Source of the DNA: Pirellulales bacterium | GTDB lineage: Bacteria > Planctomycetota > Planctomycetia > Pirellulales > JAEUIK01 | Length of the DNA stretch: 64,000 nucleotides | Direction of reading: 5' to 3' | Assembly (NCBI GenBank): GCA_019636335.1 | Contig: JAHBXR010000010.1 | Span: 62,001 to 126,000 of the forward strand | Part shown: positions 9,923 through 18,989 of the stretch, piece after piece | How positions within the stretch are numbered: the first letter of the stretch is position 1 | Layout of the letters: every line of letters starts with the position of its first letter | Notes under the pieces: model-generated | The model's input: only the letters and a program-made list of their open reading frames with translations | What the model was told of the DNA's origin: nothing | The model's database searches: none | Made by a program: the position numbers and the translations under genes

Positions 9923-10642
9923 CTACCGGGGCTTCTCGAGCAGGGCCATTTCCCACAGGTTCAGCACGCGGCAGCGTTCCAACGCACCGACCAGTGCCGG
10001 CGAGACGCGTGAGACGAGACGCGCCAGCGGCGGCACCACCGTCACGCGGCGCCGATCGGCGACCTTCCAACCAGGAAAGTAATTGCACAGCGCGCGGTAG
10101 CCGATCCCCCGGGCATGCCGGTTCGTCGGGTTCCAGACGAAGTCGTACCACAATATGTACCCACCCGGTCGCACGACGCGCATCATCTCGGCCACGATCG
10201 CCCGACGCAGGGCTTCGTCGAGAATCGATGTCAGCAGCATCCCCTGATGAACCAGGTCGAACGACGCATCGGCAAACTCGAGCCGGTCGGCCGAGCCGCA
10301 GACGAGCGTCAGGTAGGGATACTCTTGCCGTCCACCCTCGACACGATCGGGCATCAATTCGACGCCGCAGAGCAGGGGACCCGTGTGCCCCCAACGCTCA
10401 TGACAGGCCGCCAGAAACTCGTTGCGGCCAGATCCCACATCCAAGACGCGGCGTTCGCCGAGGGGGCGCAAGCCATTCCGCTCGAGCATCGCGCCGTACG
10501 ACGTCAGCGTCCGCTCGAGCAGTTGGGAGTCGAGGGCGGTGCGTCCCGCGTCGCGGTTGTTCCAGCGTGCGGTGCGCGACTCGTACTCTTGGCGAACTTG
10601 GGCGAGCGCGGCATCGCGCTGCGAGGGATCCGTGGCAGACAA
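9923..10642 (-). CDS. Class I SAM-dependent methyltransferase
   Basis: A 239-residue Rossmann-fold methyltransferase. Motif I (RRVLDVGSGRNEF, ~65-77) binds S-adenosylmethionine. An acidic residue after strand 2 (CGVELMPDR) contacts the ribose, and a motif II/III-type segment (FDLVHQGMLLTSI) follows. The post-motif MMRVVRPGGYILWYDFVWNP is typical of methyltransf_11 enzymes acting on small molecules or sugars. The gene is convergent with the GT4 cluster, so it may modify the same glycan, but orientation shows it is a separate transcription unit. The substrate is unknown. Confidence 0.85.
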   Translation of the reverse strand: MSATDPSQRDAALAQVRQEYESRTARWNNRDAGRTALDSQLLERTLTSYGAMLERNGLRPLGERRVLDVGSGRNEFLAACHERWGHTGPLLCGVELMPDRVEGGRQEYPYLTLVCGSADRLEFADASFDLVHQGMLLTSILDEALRRAIVAEMMRVVRPGGYILWYDFVWNPTNRHARGIGYRALCNYFPGWKVADRRRVTVVPPLARLVSRVSPALVGALERCRVLNLWEMALLEKPR

Positions 10643-10793
10643 GACGTGCTATTCCCCGTGCGAAGATACCGCCCGGCCCCCTGGCCGCGGCGGCTCAAGT
10701 TCTACCAGGATAGCAGCTTTTCACCTGTGGCGGACGGGATCGCTGGCGAAAGCCTCCGCACAGCTAGTTTATTTCGCGCCCCTCGACCGCGCA

Positions 10794-11903
10794 CTACCAG
10801 CACAGATTCAGGCTGATCGTCGGCACGAGCGTGCCCAGGCTGTTGTCGGTCGGGCTGAACGCCCCCGTGTCGATCCACTCGTTCGAATATTCCAGGTCGC
10901 CGGCGAGGCTGACGGTGCTGAAGTAGCATGGTCCCCAGCAGACGTCCTCCCAGGTGATCGCAAAGCCCAGGCTGGTGTAGAGCCCGAAGAAAGTGTCGCC
11001 CAGCTCGAACACATTCGACGGACGCAGGCTGATGCTGGCGCCGGGTACCAGGGCCTCGGCCGCCACGATATCGGCCAGCAGTTCCGGCGTATAGGTATCG
11101 AGATACTTCATGCGGGCATGCCCCAGTCGCAGGCCACCACGACCATTGAACTGCAGCTTGCGCCACCCCTGATTCGCGGCGAACTGCGGGGTGAACTGCA
11201 GTCCGGTCCCCACTTGGATCGAGCCACGACGCATCGACGCCAGGTAGGTGTTGTAGAAATTCGGCTCCAGCTCGATGATCGGCGGCTGCGGAATGAGATT
11301 GACCGACGGAGGAGTAATGACCAGCGCCCCCGGCCGGATGACGCCGCTACCGGTGCCGTCGTTGCCCATGTACGTGCCGCCGATTTCACCAAACCAGACG
11401 AGCGGCGCATCGGGATCAGAAATCGGCGCGCGCCCACCCGTTTGAATGGTGAAGCCCGTGCGAATGTGATCTTCGAGAAAGCCGCCGCCGACGGGCGTCA
11501 CTGTACCAGCCTTCAGGTACCAGGTGACGAACGGCCACAGTTCGGCCATCGCGCGGGATTTTTCGAGATCGGGGTTCCAGAAATCGGGTCCGCCCGGATC
11601 GATCACGTTCGACCGGCCGATCAGCATGGCCTCTTCGCGCGTGATCGGTTCCGAACTGAGCACGGTCTCCGTGCCCGTCGGAGAAGAAAGCCCCACCTGC
11701 GAGGTGGCCAGCCCCGCGTTCATACCGCTGCCGAGCGCCGAGGAAATCGGGAACGACGAGGGGGGAACCGGCGGCGCGGGAGCGACGATCGGCTGTTGAG
11801 CCATCGCCGAACCCATCATCGACAGCAGCGCAACCCCCACCGTCCGCAACGACCACCAGGCACGTCGCCCGGTACATCGCAAGTGCCCTTGAGGCTCGAT
11901 CAT
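10794..11903 (-). CDS. Putative outer-membrane beta-barrel protein
   Basis: A 369-residue exported protein of unrecognised family. I chose the ATG at 11901-11903 because it gives an N-terminus with basic residues, a hydrophobic core (SLRTVGVALLSMMGSAM) and an AQQ cleavage site. A GAGGA ribosome-binding site lies ~11 bp upstream. After a Pro-rich linker, the mature protein alternates short hydrophobic/aromatic strands with Gly/Asp turns and ends in an aromatic residue (SLNLCW). That pattern suggests an outer-membrane beta-barrel. Segments such as KAGTVTPVGGGFLEDH and SASISLRPSN-like strands fit. No enzyme motif is seen. It may be a porin-like or structural envelope protein; that assignment is inference from composition. 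Confidence 0.6.
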   Translation of the reverse strand: MIEPQGHLRCTGRRAWWSLRTVGVALLSMMGSAMAQQPIVAPAPPVPPSSFPISSALGSGMNAGLATSQVGLSSPTGTETVLSSEPITREEAMLIGRSNVIDPGGPDFWNPDLEKSRAMAELWPFVTWYLKAGTVTPVGGGFLEDHIRTGFTIQTGGRAPISDPDAPLVWFGEIGGTYMGNDGTGSGVIRPGALVITPPSVNLIPQPPIIELEPNFYNTYLASMRRGSIQVGTGLQFTPQFAANQGWRKLQFNGRGGLRLGHARMKYLDTYTPELLADIVAAEALVPGASISLRPSNVFELGDTFFGLYTSLGFAITWEDVCWGPCYFSTVSLAGDLEYSNEWIDTGAFSPTDNSLGTLVPTISLNLCW

Positions 11904-12147
11904 CGCCCATCCTCGATTCGTGAACACGCGGAAGACTCGCCGGTGAAAGGCTCCGGCCCACACGCGCCGCAAGCGGCCTCGCAGCGTGGCGTGTTCCACT
12001 TAATCGGGTTGTAGCGGCTGTAGCAGTTAATCGGGTCGCGCCGCGTGGCAAAGTCACTCTCGATCGGCAAACTCGCGCGCGGCTTACCCAGCTTGAACCT
12101 GTCACAAAGACTTGCGAATGCTCGTACAACGACTCCGGACCAGGCGC

Positions 12148-12189
12148 AAAATAAAACCCCCGCGCGAAGTCTCGGGCTTCGCGCGGGGG
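12148..12189 (-). terminator. Rho-independent terminator after the TIGR03000-like gene
   Basis: A perfect 13-bp stem (12157-12169 with 12177-12189, CCCCCGCGCGAAG on the plus strand) with a 7-nt loop. On the minus strand it is followed by TTTTATTTT (12156-12148). It lies 67 bp past the stop of the minus-strand gene at 12256-12939, so it ends that transcript. The rest of the 11904-12255 gap holds no gene. The only other pattern I see there is a short direct repeat, TTAATCGGGT, at 12000-12009 and 12027-12036. Confidence 0.85.
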
Positions 12190-12255
12190 CTACGGATCGA
12201 AGGGTCTGCCGACGCAGGTCCTGCGTCGAACGCCCCAGATCGAATCTGCTACTAC

Positions 12256-12939
12256 TTAGTTGCTGCGTTGGCGAGTGGCGACTCGCTCCGATTCTCCACC
12301 GATGAGTCCGAACTGGAGATCGGCCGACTTACCGGCCCCGATGCGAGCCACCTTCGTCTCGGAAAGGACCTTGCCGTTACGAACCACTTCGGCACGCACC
12401 CGGTACACGTAGGCCTCGCCCGGTTCGAGCCCGATCGAGTTGAAGTAACGCAAAGCCCCTTCGTTCGTCGTCAATTCGTCGTTGATATAGACGCGGGCAT
12501 CTTGCGGCACGTGGACTTTCAACACCAGGGCATCGGGCGCCACACGAGCCTGAGACATCGGCGTTTCGATCTGATCGATCACATTCGGCAGCTCTTCGAC
12601 GGGCTCATCGAGCACTTCGCGCAGCACGCCATCGCCGAGGTTCGCTTCTCGGATCTGCGAGAAGCTGTATTGCTTGTACGGCGGTCCGGTCCGCAGGAAC
12701 CATTCGCCGTGCAGATTGGGGCTATATCCCCAACTGCCGGTGTACTGATGCCACCAGCCATCGAAACGCCAACGCGGGGCTCCATCGAGCGTGCCCCACG
12801 GCCGATAGAGCCGCGGACTCACCCAGATCGAGGAATCCTCGCGATACTGGACCCACTGGGCGTGGGCCGTCTCGATCCAGAGCCCACAGGCCGAAAAGGC
12901 CAGGGCCAGGACGAGATGCTTGGGAGTGATTCGCCACAT
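12256..12939 (-). CDS. Secreted TIGR03000/PEGA-like protein
   Basis: A 227-residue exported protein. The ATG at 12937-12939 has an AGGAG site ~10 bp upstream and begins a signal peptide (HLVLALAFSACGLWIETAHA). The N-terminal half is Trp/Tyr-rich (WRFDGWWHQYTGSWGYSP). The C-terminal half (~140-215) resembles TIGR03000, a domain common in planctomycete secreted proteins. It has the beta-rich pattern LKVHVPQDARVYINDELT, then TTNEGALRYFNSIGLEPG and YVYRVRAEVVRNGK. That domain looks like a PEGA-type fold and is thought to act at the cell surface. The transcript ends at the strong terminator at 12148-12189. The biochemical role is unknown. Confidence 0.75.
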   Translation of the reverse strand: MWRITPKHLVLALAFSACGLWIETAHAQWVQYREDSSIWVSPRLYRPWGTLDGAPRWRFDGWWHQYTGSWGYSPNLHGEWFLRTGPPYKQYSFSQIREANLGDGVLREVLDEPVEELPNVIDQIETPMSQARVAPDALVLKVHVPQDARVYINDELTTNEGALRYFNSIGLEPGEAYVYRVRAEVVRNGKVLSETKVARIGAGKSADLQFGLIGGESERVATRQRSN

Positions 12940-13278
12940 GGGATCTCTGCTCCTAACAGTACGGTAGCTACCTGATTCTCCACCCTGAAAACTCTCGAAG
13001 AACATATAAGCCTACAACGCGGAATGCGCGCGTAATGTGGAATTTTTGGCTCATGTTTTCCGGGATGCCGTCCGACGCAAGCCTGTTTCGCCGCTCGAAC
13101 CGGCCCACTTGCTTGCCCAATCCAGACGACCGCGTTCTGCGGAAATGGCGCCGGCGCGCCCCCGAGGTGTTCCGCACGGCCTCGTCCAAAGCCTGAACGA
13201 GGCCCACCGTCGTCGCGCGCGAGGATCACCCACGCCAATGCGTTCATTCCCCGAGGAACCGGAACACAATGCCGACGG
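12940..13278 (-). other. Intergenic region, no gene seen
   Basis: The gap separates the SpoIID-like gene from the TIGR03000-like gene, both on the minus strand. It must contain the latter's promoter. AT-rich hexamers (TTATAT on the minus strand near 13003-13009) are possible -10 elements, but I could not pair them with a convincing -35. Short open frames on both strands show no protein-like composition. Confidence 0.4.
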
Positions 13279-14508
13279 CTACTCGACGACGCTCAAGGCC
13301 GCGCCCGGGTAATAGTGCGCCAGAATCTCCTGGCAAGAGCGGCCGAGTTGGGCCTGCGTCCGGGCCCCCCACTGGCACATGCCCACGCGATGCCCAAAGC
13401 CGCGGCCCCGTGCGCGCCACGTGTCCCCTTCGTCGATTAGTTCGAACACGGCGCTCGGCAGCCGCTCCACACCGACGAGTTGCTGACGGAATTCGTGTGC
13501 CGTGAGTGCTGTTTCTCCCTCGCGTCCGCGCAGATGCATGGTGGCCACGCCACCGGCCGGGGCAGAATCGATCTCGATAGATACGAGCGGCCCCAACCTG
13601 CGTCCCCGCGCCGCGCACCACTGCTGGGCCCGCTCGGAGACCCACGCCCGCGGCAACTCGACTTCCCAGCGATAGCGCGGCGCCTGTTGGCAAAACTCGC
13701 AGGGCACGCTGACCAGCGGAGGCGCGGCGGCCGCAAAGACCGCGCGGCCATCGGCGGTGGAGCCACCGCACGTGGCGCAGTAATGCGTCGAAAAAATACG
13801 CCCCTGATAGGTCAAGGCGATGCCGCGTGTGCGTTCGGCAATCTCTTGTGCCGAGAGAGTCGCGGCCGTCGACAACGTGGCGTCCCCGGCTGGCAGCCCC
13901 CGATAAACTTGCGCGCCGGTGCCATCCTCGACGTCGAACTCGTTCACGACGCCCGACGTCTTCATCTGGCACAGAACGAAGCTGCGCGCCGCCACGGCCT
14001 GCGCGGCACGGGCCTCGAGCGGAAACGAAGCCGGCATTTCGGCTTCGACCACGCCTGCCACGTACTGCTCCAACTCGACGACGTTCACCACGAGCAAGCG
14101 CTGCTCGCCGTCGCGCACGAGACGCAAGTGGCCCGGATACCGCCGGCCCTCCACCCACAGCGAGCCCGGCGCCAATACGTGCAGATCCACCTGTTGTGCG
14201 GCAAAGGGGCGCTCGCCCAGGTGCAGACGATCATCAGCGACGCGCGCGAACGTTTCTTCGAGCCGCGGCCCCTGCGCCAAGACGCGCCAGTCGCCACGGG
14301 CCATCACTCGGTAGGGTCCCTCGATGCGCAGCGAGACCTGCTCGCTGGCCTGTCCCAGACGGACGCGCACCGGGGGCAACGTCGAGGCCACGAAATCGGC
14401 TTCGCGATCGCGCAACCGGGTCATCGCCGCGGGCGGAGCGCTCAGACGCCACGTCGCGACCGCCAAGAGAACGGCCGCGGTCAACATGCCTATCGCCGGT
14501 CGGCTCAC
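13279..14508 (-). CDS. SpoIID/LytB-domain protein
   Basis: A 409-residue protein with an N-terminal membrane anchor or signal (residues ~6-22) and a SpoIID domain. SpoIID enzymes are lytic transglycosylases that cut peptidoglycan glycan strands. The catalytic Glu lies in GVVEAEMPASFPLEARAAQA (~150-170), a close match to the family. The C-terminal signature appears as GRGFGHRVGMCQWGA (~375-390). A Cys/His cluster, STHYCATCGG, and a second pair, CEFCQQ, recall the zinc-binding Cys/His of characterised SpoIID proteins. This supports an active peptidoglycan enzyme in a lineage that does not sporulate. It starts 33 bp after the TPR/alpha-CTD gene on the same strand. It is probably used in wall remodelling. 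Confidence 0.88.
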   Translation of the reverse strand: MSRPAIGMLTAAVLLAVATWRLSAPPAAMTRLRDREADFVASTLPPVRVRLGQASEQVSLRIEGPYRVMARGDWRVLAQGPRLEETFARVADDRLHLGERPFAAQQVDLHVLAPGSLWVEGRRYPGHLRLVRDGEQRLLVVNVVELEQYVAGVVEAEMPASFPLEARAAQAVAARSFVLCQMKTSGVVNEFDVEDGTGAQVYRGLPAGDATLSTAATLSAQEIAERTRGIALTYQGRIFSTHYCATCGGSTADGRAVFAAAAPPLVSVPCEFCQQAPRYRWEVELPRAWVSERAQQWCAARGRRLGPLVSIEIDSAPAGGVATMHLRGREGETALTAHEFRQQLVGVERLPSAVFELIDEGDTWRARGRGFGHRVGMCQWGARTQAQLGRSCQEILAHYYPGAALSVVE

Positions 14509-14541
14509 TCCGTTGAGTTCCCGTGCCCAAAGGCCCTCGGA

Positions 14542-15870
14542 TCAGTCGCCGCGGAGACGCAACCCGTGCTGCGTGAGCTTCTCGCGGACCTCGTTCAGGC
14601 TGGTCACGCCGAAGTTTTTGCACTCGAGCAGTTCGTCTCCCGTGTGACGCACCAATTCGGAGATCGTGCCGATGCCCAAGCGGATCATGCACTTGCGAGC
14701 ACGAACCGAAAGGTTCAGATCGGCGATGGGCTTCGACAGCAGGGCCTGCTCGTCGGCGCTCATCGAATCGGCTTCGAACGACCAGTCCGGACGCTGGCGC
14801 TCGCCGGCAAACTGGCCGAGTTGCAACCCCTTCGAGGCGAGCATTTCCTTGATTTCAACGAGCGACGTCTCGCCGAAGTTCTTGCTCGACAGCAACTCCT
14901 GCTCGGTACAGTTCGTCAAATCGCCCAACGTGCCGATGCCCATCTTCTGCAGGCAATTGCGGCTGCGGACCGAGAGTTCGAAGTCGGTCACTGGGATGCC
15001 GAGCACCTGGCTCAAGCGGTCGCGCTTGCGCTGGGCGTCTTCGTCGTAGTACATATCGCCCGAGGCCTCGGCGTCCTTGAAGAACAGCCGGGCACGCGGG
15101 TGATCGGGATAGCTGTCGAGCACGCGTTGGTAGCAGCGGCGCGCCTGATCGAACTGATTGCGGTCTTCGTAGAGGATGCCCAGGTTGAGCACCGCACCCA
15201 CGAACGTGGGAAACTGCGCCGTCGAACGCTCGTACAGCCGCAGCGCCTCGTCGTCGTTGCCGCGACGATCGTTCTCGATCGCCAGGCCGAACAAGGCCCC
15301 GGGATGCGTCGGCTCGGAGTCGACCGCACGCTCGTACAGGGCGACGACCTCGCTGGGATTGCCCCCTAACACGGCCACCGTCGTCCCGCGCTGATACAGG
15401 TATTCGGCGGTTTGCTCGACGGGCCCCGACAGGCTATCGAGCAATTCGAGCGCCCCCGTGGCGTTCCCGGCGCCGCGCGTCGCTTCGACCATGCCGAGCG
15501 TGCAGCGATCCTTATCGAATCCGGCCGACGCGGCGGCCTTGTAGTTCTCGAGCGCCACGTCGTACTGTTCTTGCGCCGCGGCCGCCTTGGCCAGGTAGAA
15601 CTTGGCCAGCGCGCCGCCGTCCGATTGCTGCAGCACCTGCGCCGCGTGACGGTAGCGCCCCATCAACACCAGGCAGACGCCCAATCGCGTCTTGTCGGCC
15701 GGCGACAGGCTCTCGCTCACCTCGAGTTCTTGGACGGCCTCGCGCAGCGTGCGGTAGTTGCCAAAGTCCTCGCCGATGGCGCGCTTGATGGCATCGACTT
15801 CGCGATTGCCGAACTCGCCGGGCGTCAGAACCAGTTGCTTGAGGTCGATCTCCAACCCCGCTTGGGACAT
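14542..15870 (-). CDS. TPR protein with two RNA-polymerase alpha-CTD repeats
   Basis: A 442-residue soluble protein. Residues ~1-280 are TPR-like helical repeats (YEDRNQFDQARRCYQRVLDSYP is the clearest unit, broken here by design of the repeat). Two copies of the RNA polymerase alpha-subunit C-terminal domain follow at ~293-352 and ~379-438. In E. coli this helix-hairpin-helix domain binds UP-element DNA through R265, N268, C269, G296 and S299. The first copy keeps SVRSRNCL and NFGETSL, so those contacts are mostly present. The second has SVRARKCM, with Lys at the Asn268 position. No other RNA polymerase alpha sequence is present. It may recruit transcription factors or compete for UP elements. 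The role is inferred; the domain identification is firm. Confidence 0.88.
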   Translation of the reverse strand: MSQAGLEIDLKQLVLTPGEFGNREVDAIKRAIGEDFGNYRTLREAVQELEVSESLSPADKTRLGVCLVLMGRYRHAAQVLQQSDGGALAKFYLAKAAAAQEQYDVALENYKAAASAGFDKDRCTLGMVEATRGAGNATGALELLDSLSGPVEQTAEYLYQRGTTVAVLGGNPSEVVALYERAVDSEPTHPGALFGLAIENDRRGNDDEALRLYERSTAQFPTFVGAVLNLGILYEDRNQFDQARRCYQRVLDSYPDHPRARLFFKDAEASGDMYYDEDAQRKRDRLSQVLGIPVTDFELSVRSRNCLQKMGIGTLGDLTNCTEQELLSSKNFGETSLVEIKEMLASKGLQLGQFAGERQRPDWSFEADSMSADEQALLSKPIADLNLSVRARKCMIRLGIGTISELVRHTGDELLECKNFGVTSLNEVREKLTQHGLRLRGD

Positions 15871-16018
15871 GTCGTGTGCTCCTCGCTCGTCAGAAACGAA
15901 CCGCGCCAGACGAAGGCGTCGGCACCGTTGGCTGGTGGGATGGTGTAGCGGCGTGCGCCGTGCGGATTCCCGCCTGGGCCGCCTGCCGCCACGGGGTCGT
16001 CGGACGCAATTTCAAGAA

Positions 16019-16092
16019 AGCCAGCGGGGGGAGTCGAACCCCCAACCCCCGCATTACGAATGCGGTGCTCTGCCGATTGAAGCTACGCTGGC
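16019..16092 (-). tRNA. tRNA-Thr(CGU)
   Basis: Read on the minus strand, the acceptor stem GCCAGCG pairs with CGCTGGC. The anticodon stem CCGCA/TGCGG encloses the loop TTCGTAA, anticodon CGT (Thr, codon ACG). The T arm is a GGGGG/CCCCC stem with the loop TTCGACT. The discriminator is T and CCA is not encoded. It lies between the TPR/alpha-CTD gene and ppx. A plus-strand frame across it is an antisense artefact. Confidence 0.96.
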
Positions 16093-16132
16093 GACCTGTG
16101 GGCGTAAAGCCTTACAGCCCAAGCCTACAAAG

Positions 16133-17818
16133 CTAAAGGACGGCCTGAGAATCGTCAAGGGCGGCGCCCGGACGAGCGTGGCCCCCCACCCTGTCAGGAT
16201 GGCCGTTGTGAAGGCCAGGTTCGTTCGAACTTGCCGTCACGAGCGTTTCCGTCCCCAACGGAGCCCACTCCAACTGCAGGGCCGCGTCGAACGTCTTCTC
16301 GAACAGCCTGGTTCGTTCGCGGGCCCCCCAGAGATCGACCTCCGGTAGCTCGGCCGCCACGACCCGCATCTGGATTTCCTGCTGGTTCGACGCATCGACC
16401 ACGACGTCGCGGACCTGCTGGGTGTGGCTGCGGTCGAGGCCGCCAGCCACGCGCAAGATCGCCGCCAGCCGCCGCACGCGTTGGCGATCGACGCGAGGCA
16501 ACTGCTGGAACGAGGCATGCTTGCGTTTGGGCCTCGCCCCGCGGTGATAACGAGCCACGTGCGCGATCAACTCGAGTTCGGCGGGACTGAAGCCCGGCAG
16601 ACCACTATTGAGAATCAGGTGGTAACTATGCTTGTGGTGCCGCTCGTAGTTAATCAGGTAGCCGACATCCTGCAGCAGGGCAGCCGCCAACAGCAGGCGT
16701 TCGTCATCGGTCGGCCAACCGTAGACCGGCTGCATCTGCCGGTAGAGCGACACGGCCAGACGGCCCACATGCTGCAAGTGGGGCAGATCGACGCCACAGC
16801 CAGCCGCAAAACGTTCGATCGCCGCGATCTGATCCGGGGCGCTGGCGACCACTTCGCCCAGCGACTGGTCGACCATCGTCAGCAGCAATCCGTCGCGCAC
16901 GCCGCCGGAGTGTACCTGCAACGTGTTCACCTCGAAGTGGGCCATCACGCAATCGATCACGGCGATGCCCGCCACGATGATGTCGGCGCGATCGGGGCTC
17001 AAGCCCGGCACGTGGCGCCGGCGGCTGGCGGGCATCTTGCGCAGCCGATCGAGCAGGTGGCGGACTTCGGCCCGGGTCACCAGATAGCCTTGGATCGGCA
17101 GCTCGACCTGTCCCTTGCGAGCCATGACCATGGCCGCCAGGGTCGTGAAGGTTCCGCCCGAACCGATCAGCAGATGGGGCGCGAAGAGTAGCTCTTCCGT
17201 CTCTTTGCGCAGGCGGCGCTCGATGCCCGACATGAGCGCCTTGAAGTTCGCGCCTGTCATCGGCATCTGGCTCTGATAGAGCTCGGTGAGTCGCACGGCG
17301 CCGAGCGGGGTGGTATAGATCGCCTCGATCACGCGCCCCGAGGCGAGCACGATCTCGGTGCTGCCCCCGCCGATGTCGACGACGGCCACGTTCTTGCCCG
17401 CCAGGTCGAAGCCGCGCAACACGCCGAAGAAGGCCAGCCGCGCCTCTTTGCGGGCACTGACGACCTCGATATCGATGCCGACCTCTTCCTTCACGCGACG
17501 GCAGAAGTCGGCGCCGTCTTGCGCCTCGCGCACGGCGCAGGTGGCGATGGCGCGCAGCTCGTGTACCTGGTAGCCGTCGGCGATCTGCTTCATGCGGCGC
17601 AGCGCCTGCAGCGTCAGTTCGACCGCTTCGGCGTCGAGATTGCCCGTCGAGCTGAGATTGCGTCCCAGGCGCGTGGTCTGCTTCTCGTCGTCGAGGATGC
17701 GATAAGTGCCGCCGCGCAGGGCCTCGGCGATGATGAGTCGGACGCTATTCGTGCCGATATCGATGGCCGCCAGTCGCGGGGCCATATCGGCCGATAGAAG
17801 GTATTGTTTCGGTTCCAT
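16133..17818 (-). CDS. ppx: Ppx/GppA exopolyphosphatase
   Basis: A 561-residue phosphatase of the ASKHA (actin/sugar kinase) superfamily. Such enzymes degrade polyphosphate or convert pppGpp to ppGpp. The first phosphate loop is IDIGTNSVRLI (~19-29) and the second is VVDIGGGSTEIVL (~145-157). GSGGTFTTLAAMV follows near 218. A C-terminal helical HD-type domain (~330-510, containing LLQDVGYLINYERHHKHSYH) makes this the long Ppx form. The annotated ATG gives an 11-residue leader before MAPRLAAIDIG, so a start at the second Met is also possible. It is divergent from ribF across 205 bp. Ppx and GppA activities cannot be told apart from sequence alone. Confidence 0.9.
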   Translation of the reverse strand: MEPKQYLLSADMAPRLAAIDIGTNSVRLIIAEALRGGTYRILDDEKQTTRLGRNLSSTGNLDAEAVELTLQALRRMKQIADGYQVHELRAIATCAVREAQDGADFCRRVKEEVGIDIEVVSARKEARLAFFGVLRGFDLAGKNVAVVDIGGGSTEIVLASGRVIEAIYTTPLGAVRLTELYQSQMPMTGANFKALMSGIERRLRKETEELLFAPHLLIGSGGTFTTLAAMVMARKGQVELPIQGYLVTRAEVRHLLDRLRKMPASRRRHVPGLSPDRADIIVAGIAVIDCVMAHFEVNTLQVHSGGVRDGLLLTMVDQSLGEVVASAPDQIAAIERFAAGCGVDLPHLQHVGRLAVSLYRQMQPVYGWPTDDERLLLAAALLQDVGYLINYERHHKHSYHLILNSGLPGFSPAELELIAHVARYHRGARPKRKHASFQQLPRVDRQRVRRLAAILRVAGGLDRSHTQQVRDVVVDASNQQEIQMRVVAAELPEVDLWGARERTRLFEKTFDAALQLEWAPLGTETLVTASSNEPGLHNGHPDRVGGHARPGAALDDSQAVL

Positions 17819-18023
17819 CGTTGTGCGTCGCGCGCCGTGATCCCGGATCTCTAGAAGAATAGATTACAAAGGGACTTCCGACCAGGGTCGGGGCCGGCAC
17901 GAACGGCCAATTGCCCAAGCGGCACCGGGCCGGGATAATGTGCAATTCCCGCGAACAACTCCTTATTCTCCCCGTCGAACAACCCGAATCGTCATCTCGT
18001 CCTGCCGAGGCCGTTGCTCCCCC

Positions 18024-18977
18024 GTGAAACTCATTCGCGATCTTGATGCGTTGCCGGCGCACCTGCGTTCTGGCGCGGTGGCGATCGGCAACTTCGATGG
18101 CGTCCACCTGGGGCATGCGCGGATCGTCGAACGTCTGCTCGCGGCGGCACGTTCCGTGGGGGGGCCCGCGATCGTCTTTACCTTCGACCCACATCCGGTG
18201 CGACTGTTGCGACCGCACGCAGCGCCCCCCCCACTGACCTGGACCGACCGCAAGGCCGAGTTGCTCGTCGAGTTGGGCGTCGACGGCATGCTCGCCTATC
18301 CCACGGACGAGGCCCTACTCGCGCTCTCACCGCGCGAGTTCTTCGATCGCATCGTGCGCGAGAAGCTCGACGCGCGGGCCCTGGTCGAGGGACCGAACTT
18401 TAGCTTCGGTCGCGACCGCGCCGGCACGATTGACGTGCTGCGCGGCTACTGCGACGCGGCGGGGATGAGCCTCGACATCGTCGAACCGGTCGTGAGCGAG
18501 GGAGAATACGTCTCCAGCTCGCGCGTGCGGGGGCTGATCGCCGCGGGCCAGATCGACGAGGCCAGCCGCATGTTGACCCGGCCGTATCGCATTCGCGGCA
18601 TGGTGACGCACGGCGCCGCGCGTGGCTCGAAGATCGGCTTTCCCACGGCCAACGTCTCGGCCATCGACACGCTCTTGCCGGGGCAGGGGGTCTACGCCGG
18701 CATCGCACGAGTCGAGGGCACGCCTTGGCCGGCGGCCATCAATTTGGGTCCCAATCCCACCTTCGGCGAGCAGGGCGTCAAGGTCGAGGTACACTTGATT
18801 GGGTTCGCCGGGCAGATCTACGGCGCGCCGCTCGTGGTTGACTTTCTCCGCCGCCTGCGAGACATTCAGCCCTTTGCCGGGATCGACGCCCTCCAGGCTC
18901 AATTGGCGCGCGACGTCGAAACGGCCCGCGCCATCGCACAACAAGCCGCCATTCCGGACCCGCGCCACGCACGGTAG
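18024..18977 (+). CDS. ribF: Bifunctional riboflavin kinase/FAD synthetase
   Basis: A 317-residue RibF that phosphorylates riboflavin to FMN and adenylylates FMN to FAD. The GTG at 18024 aligns with the usual N-terminus; the longer frame upstream encodes an Arg-rich stretch unlike the family. The N-terminal FAD-synthetase half has GNFDGVHLGH (~19-28), TFDPHP and the YVSSSRVR loop (~160). The C-terminal flavokinase half starts near 185 with GSKIGFPTANV and GVYAGIA, followed by the NLGPNPTFG segment. The length matches the family. The nrnA-type gene begins 12 bp downstream, so the two form an operon. This pairing of ribF with a DHH phosphoesterase gene is common in bacteria. Confidence 0.96.
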   Translation: MKLIRDLDALPAHLRSGAVAIGNFDGVHLGHARIVERLLAAARSVGGPAIVFTFDPHPVRLLRPHAAPPPLTWTDRKAELLVELGVDGMLAYPTDEALLALSPREFFDRIVREKLDARALVEGPNFSFGRDRAGTIDVLRGYCDAAGMSLDIVEPVVSEGEYVSSSRVRGLIAAGQIDEASRMLTRPYRIRGMVTHGAARGSKIGFPTANVSAIDTLLPGQGVYAGIARVEGTPWPAAINLGPNPTFGEQGVKVEVHLIGFAGQIYGAPLVVDFLRRLRDIQPFAGIDALQAQLARDVETARAIAQQAAIPDPRHAR

Positions 18978-18989
18978 ACGAGACGCACG

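Noticed and set aside
15758-16348. Plus-strand frame with RGESNPQPPHYECGAL across tRNA-Thr
   Set aside because: That string is the antisense translation of the tRNA T arm and anticodon arm, a known annotation artefact.
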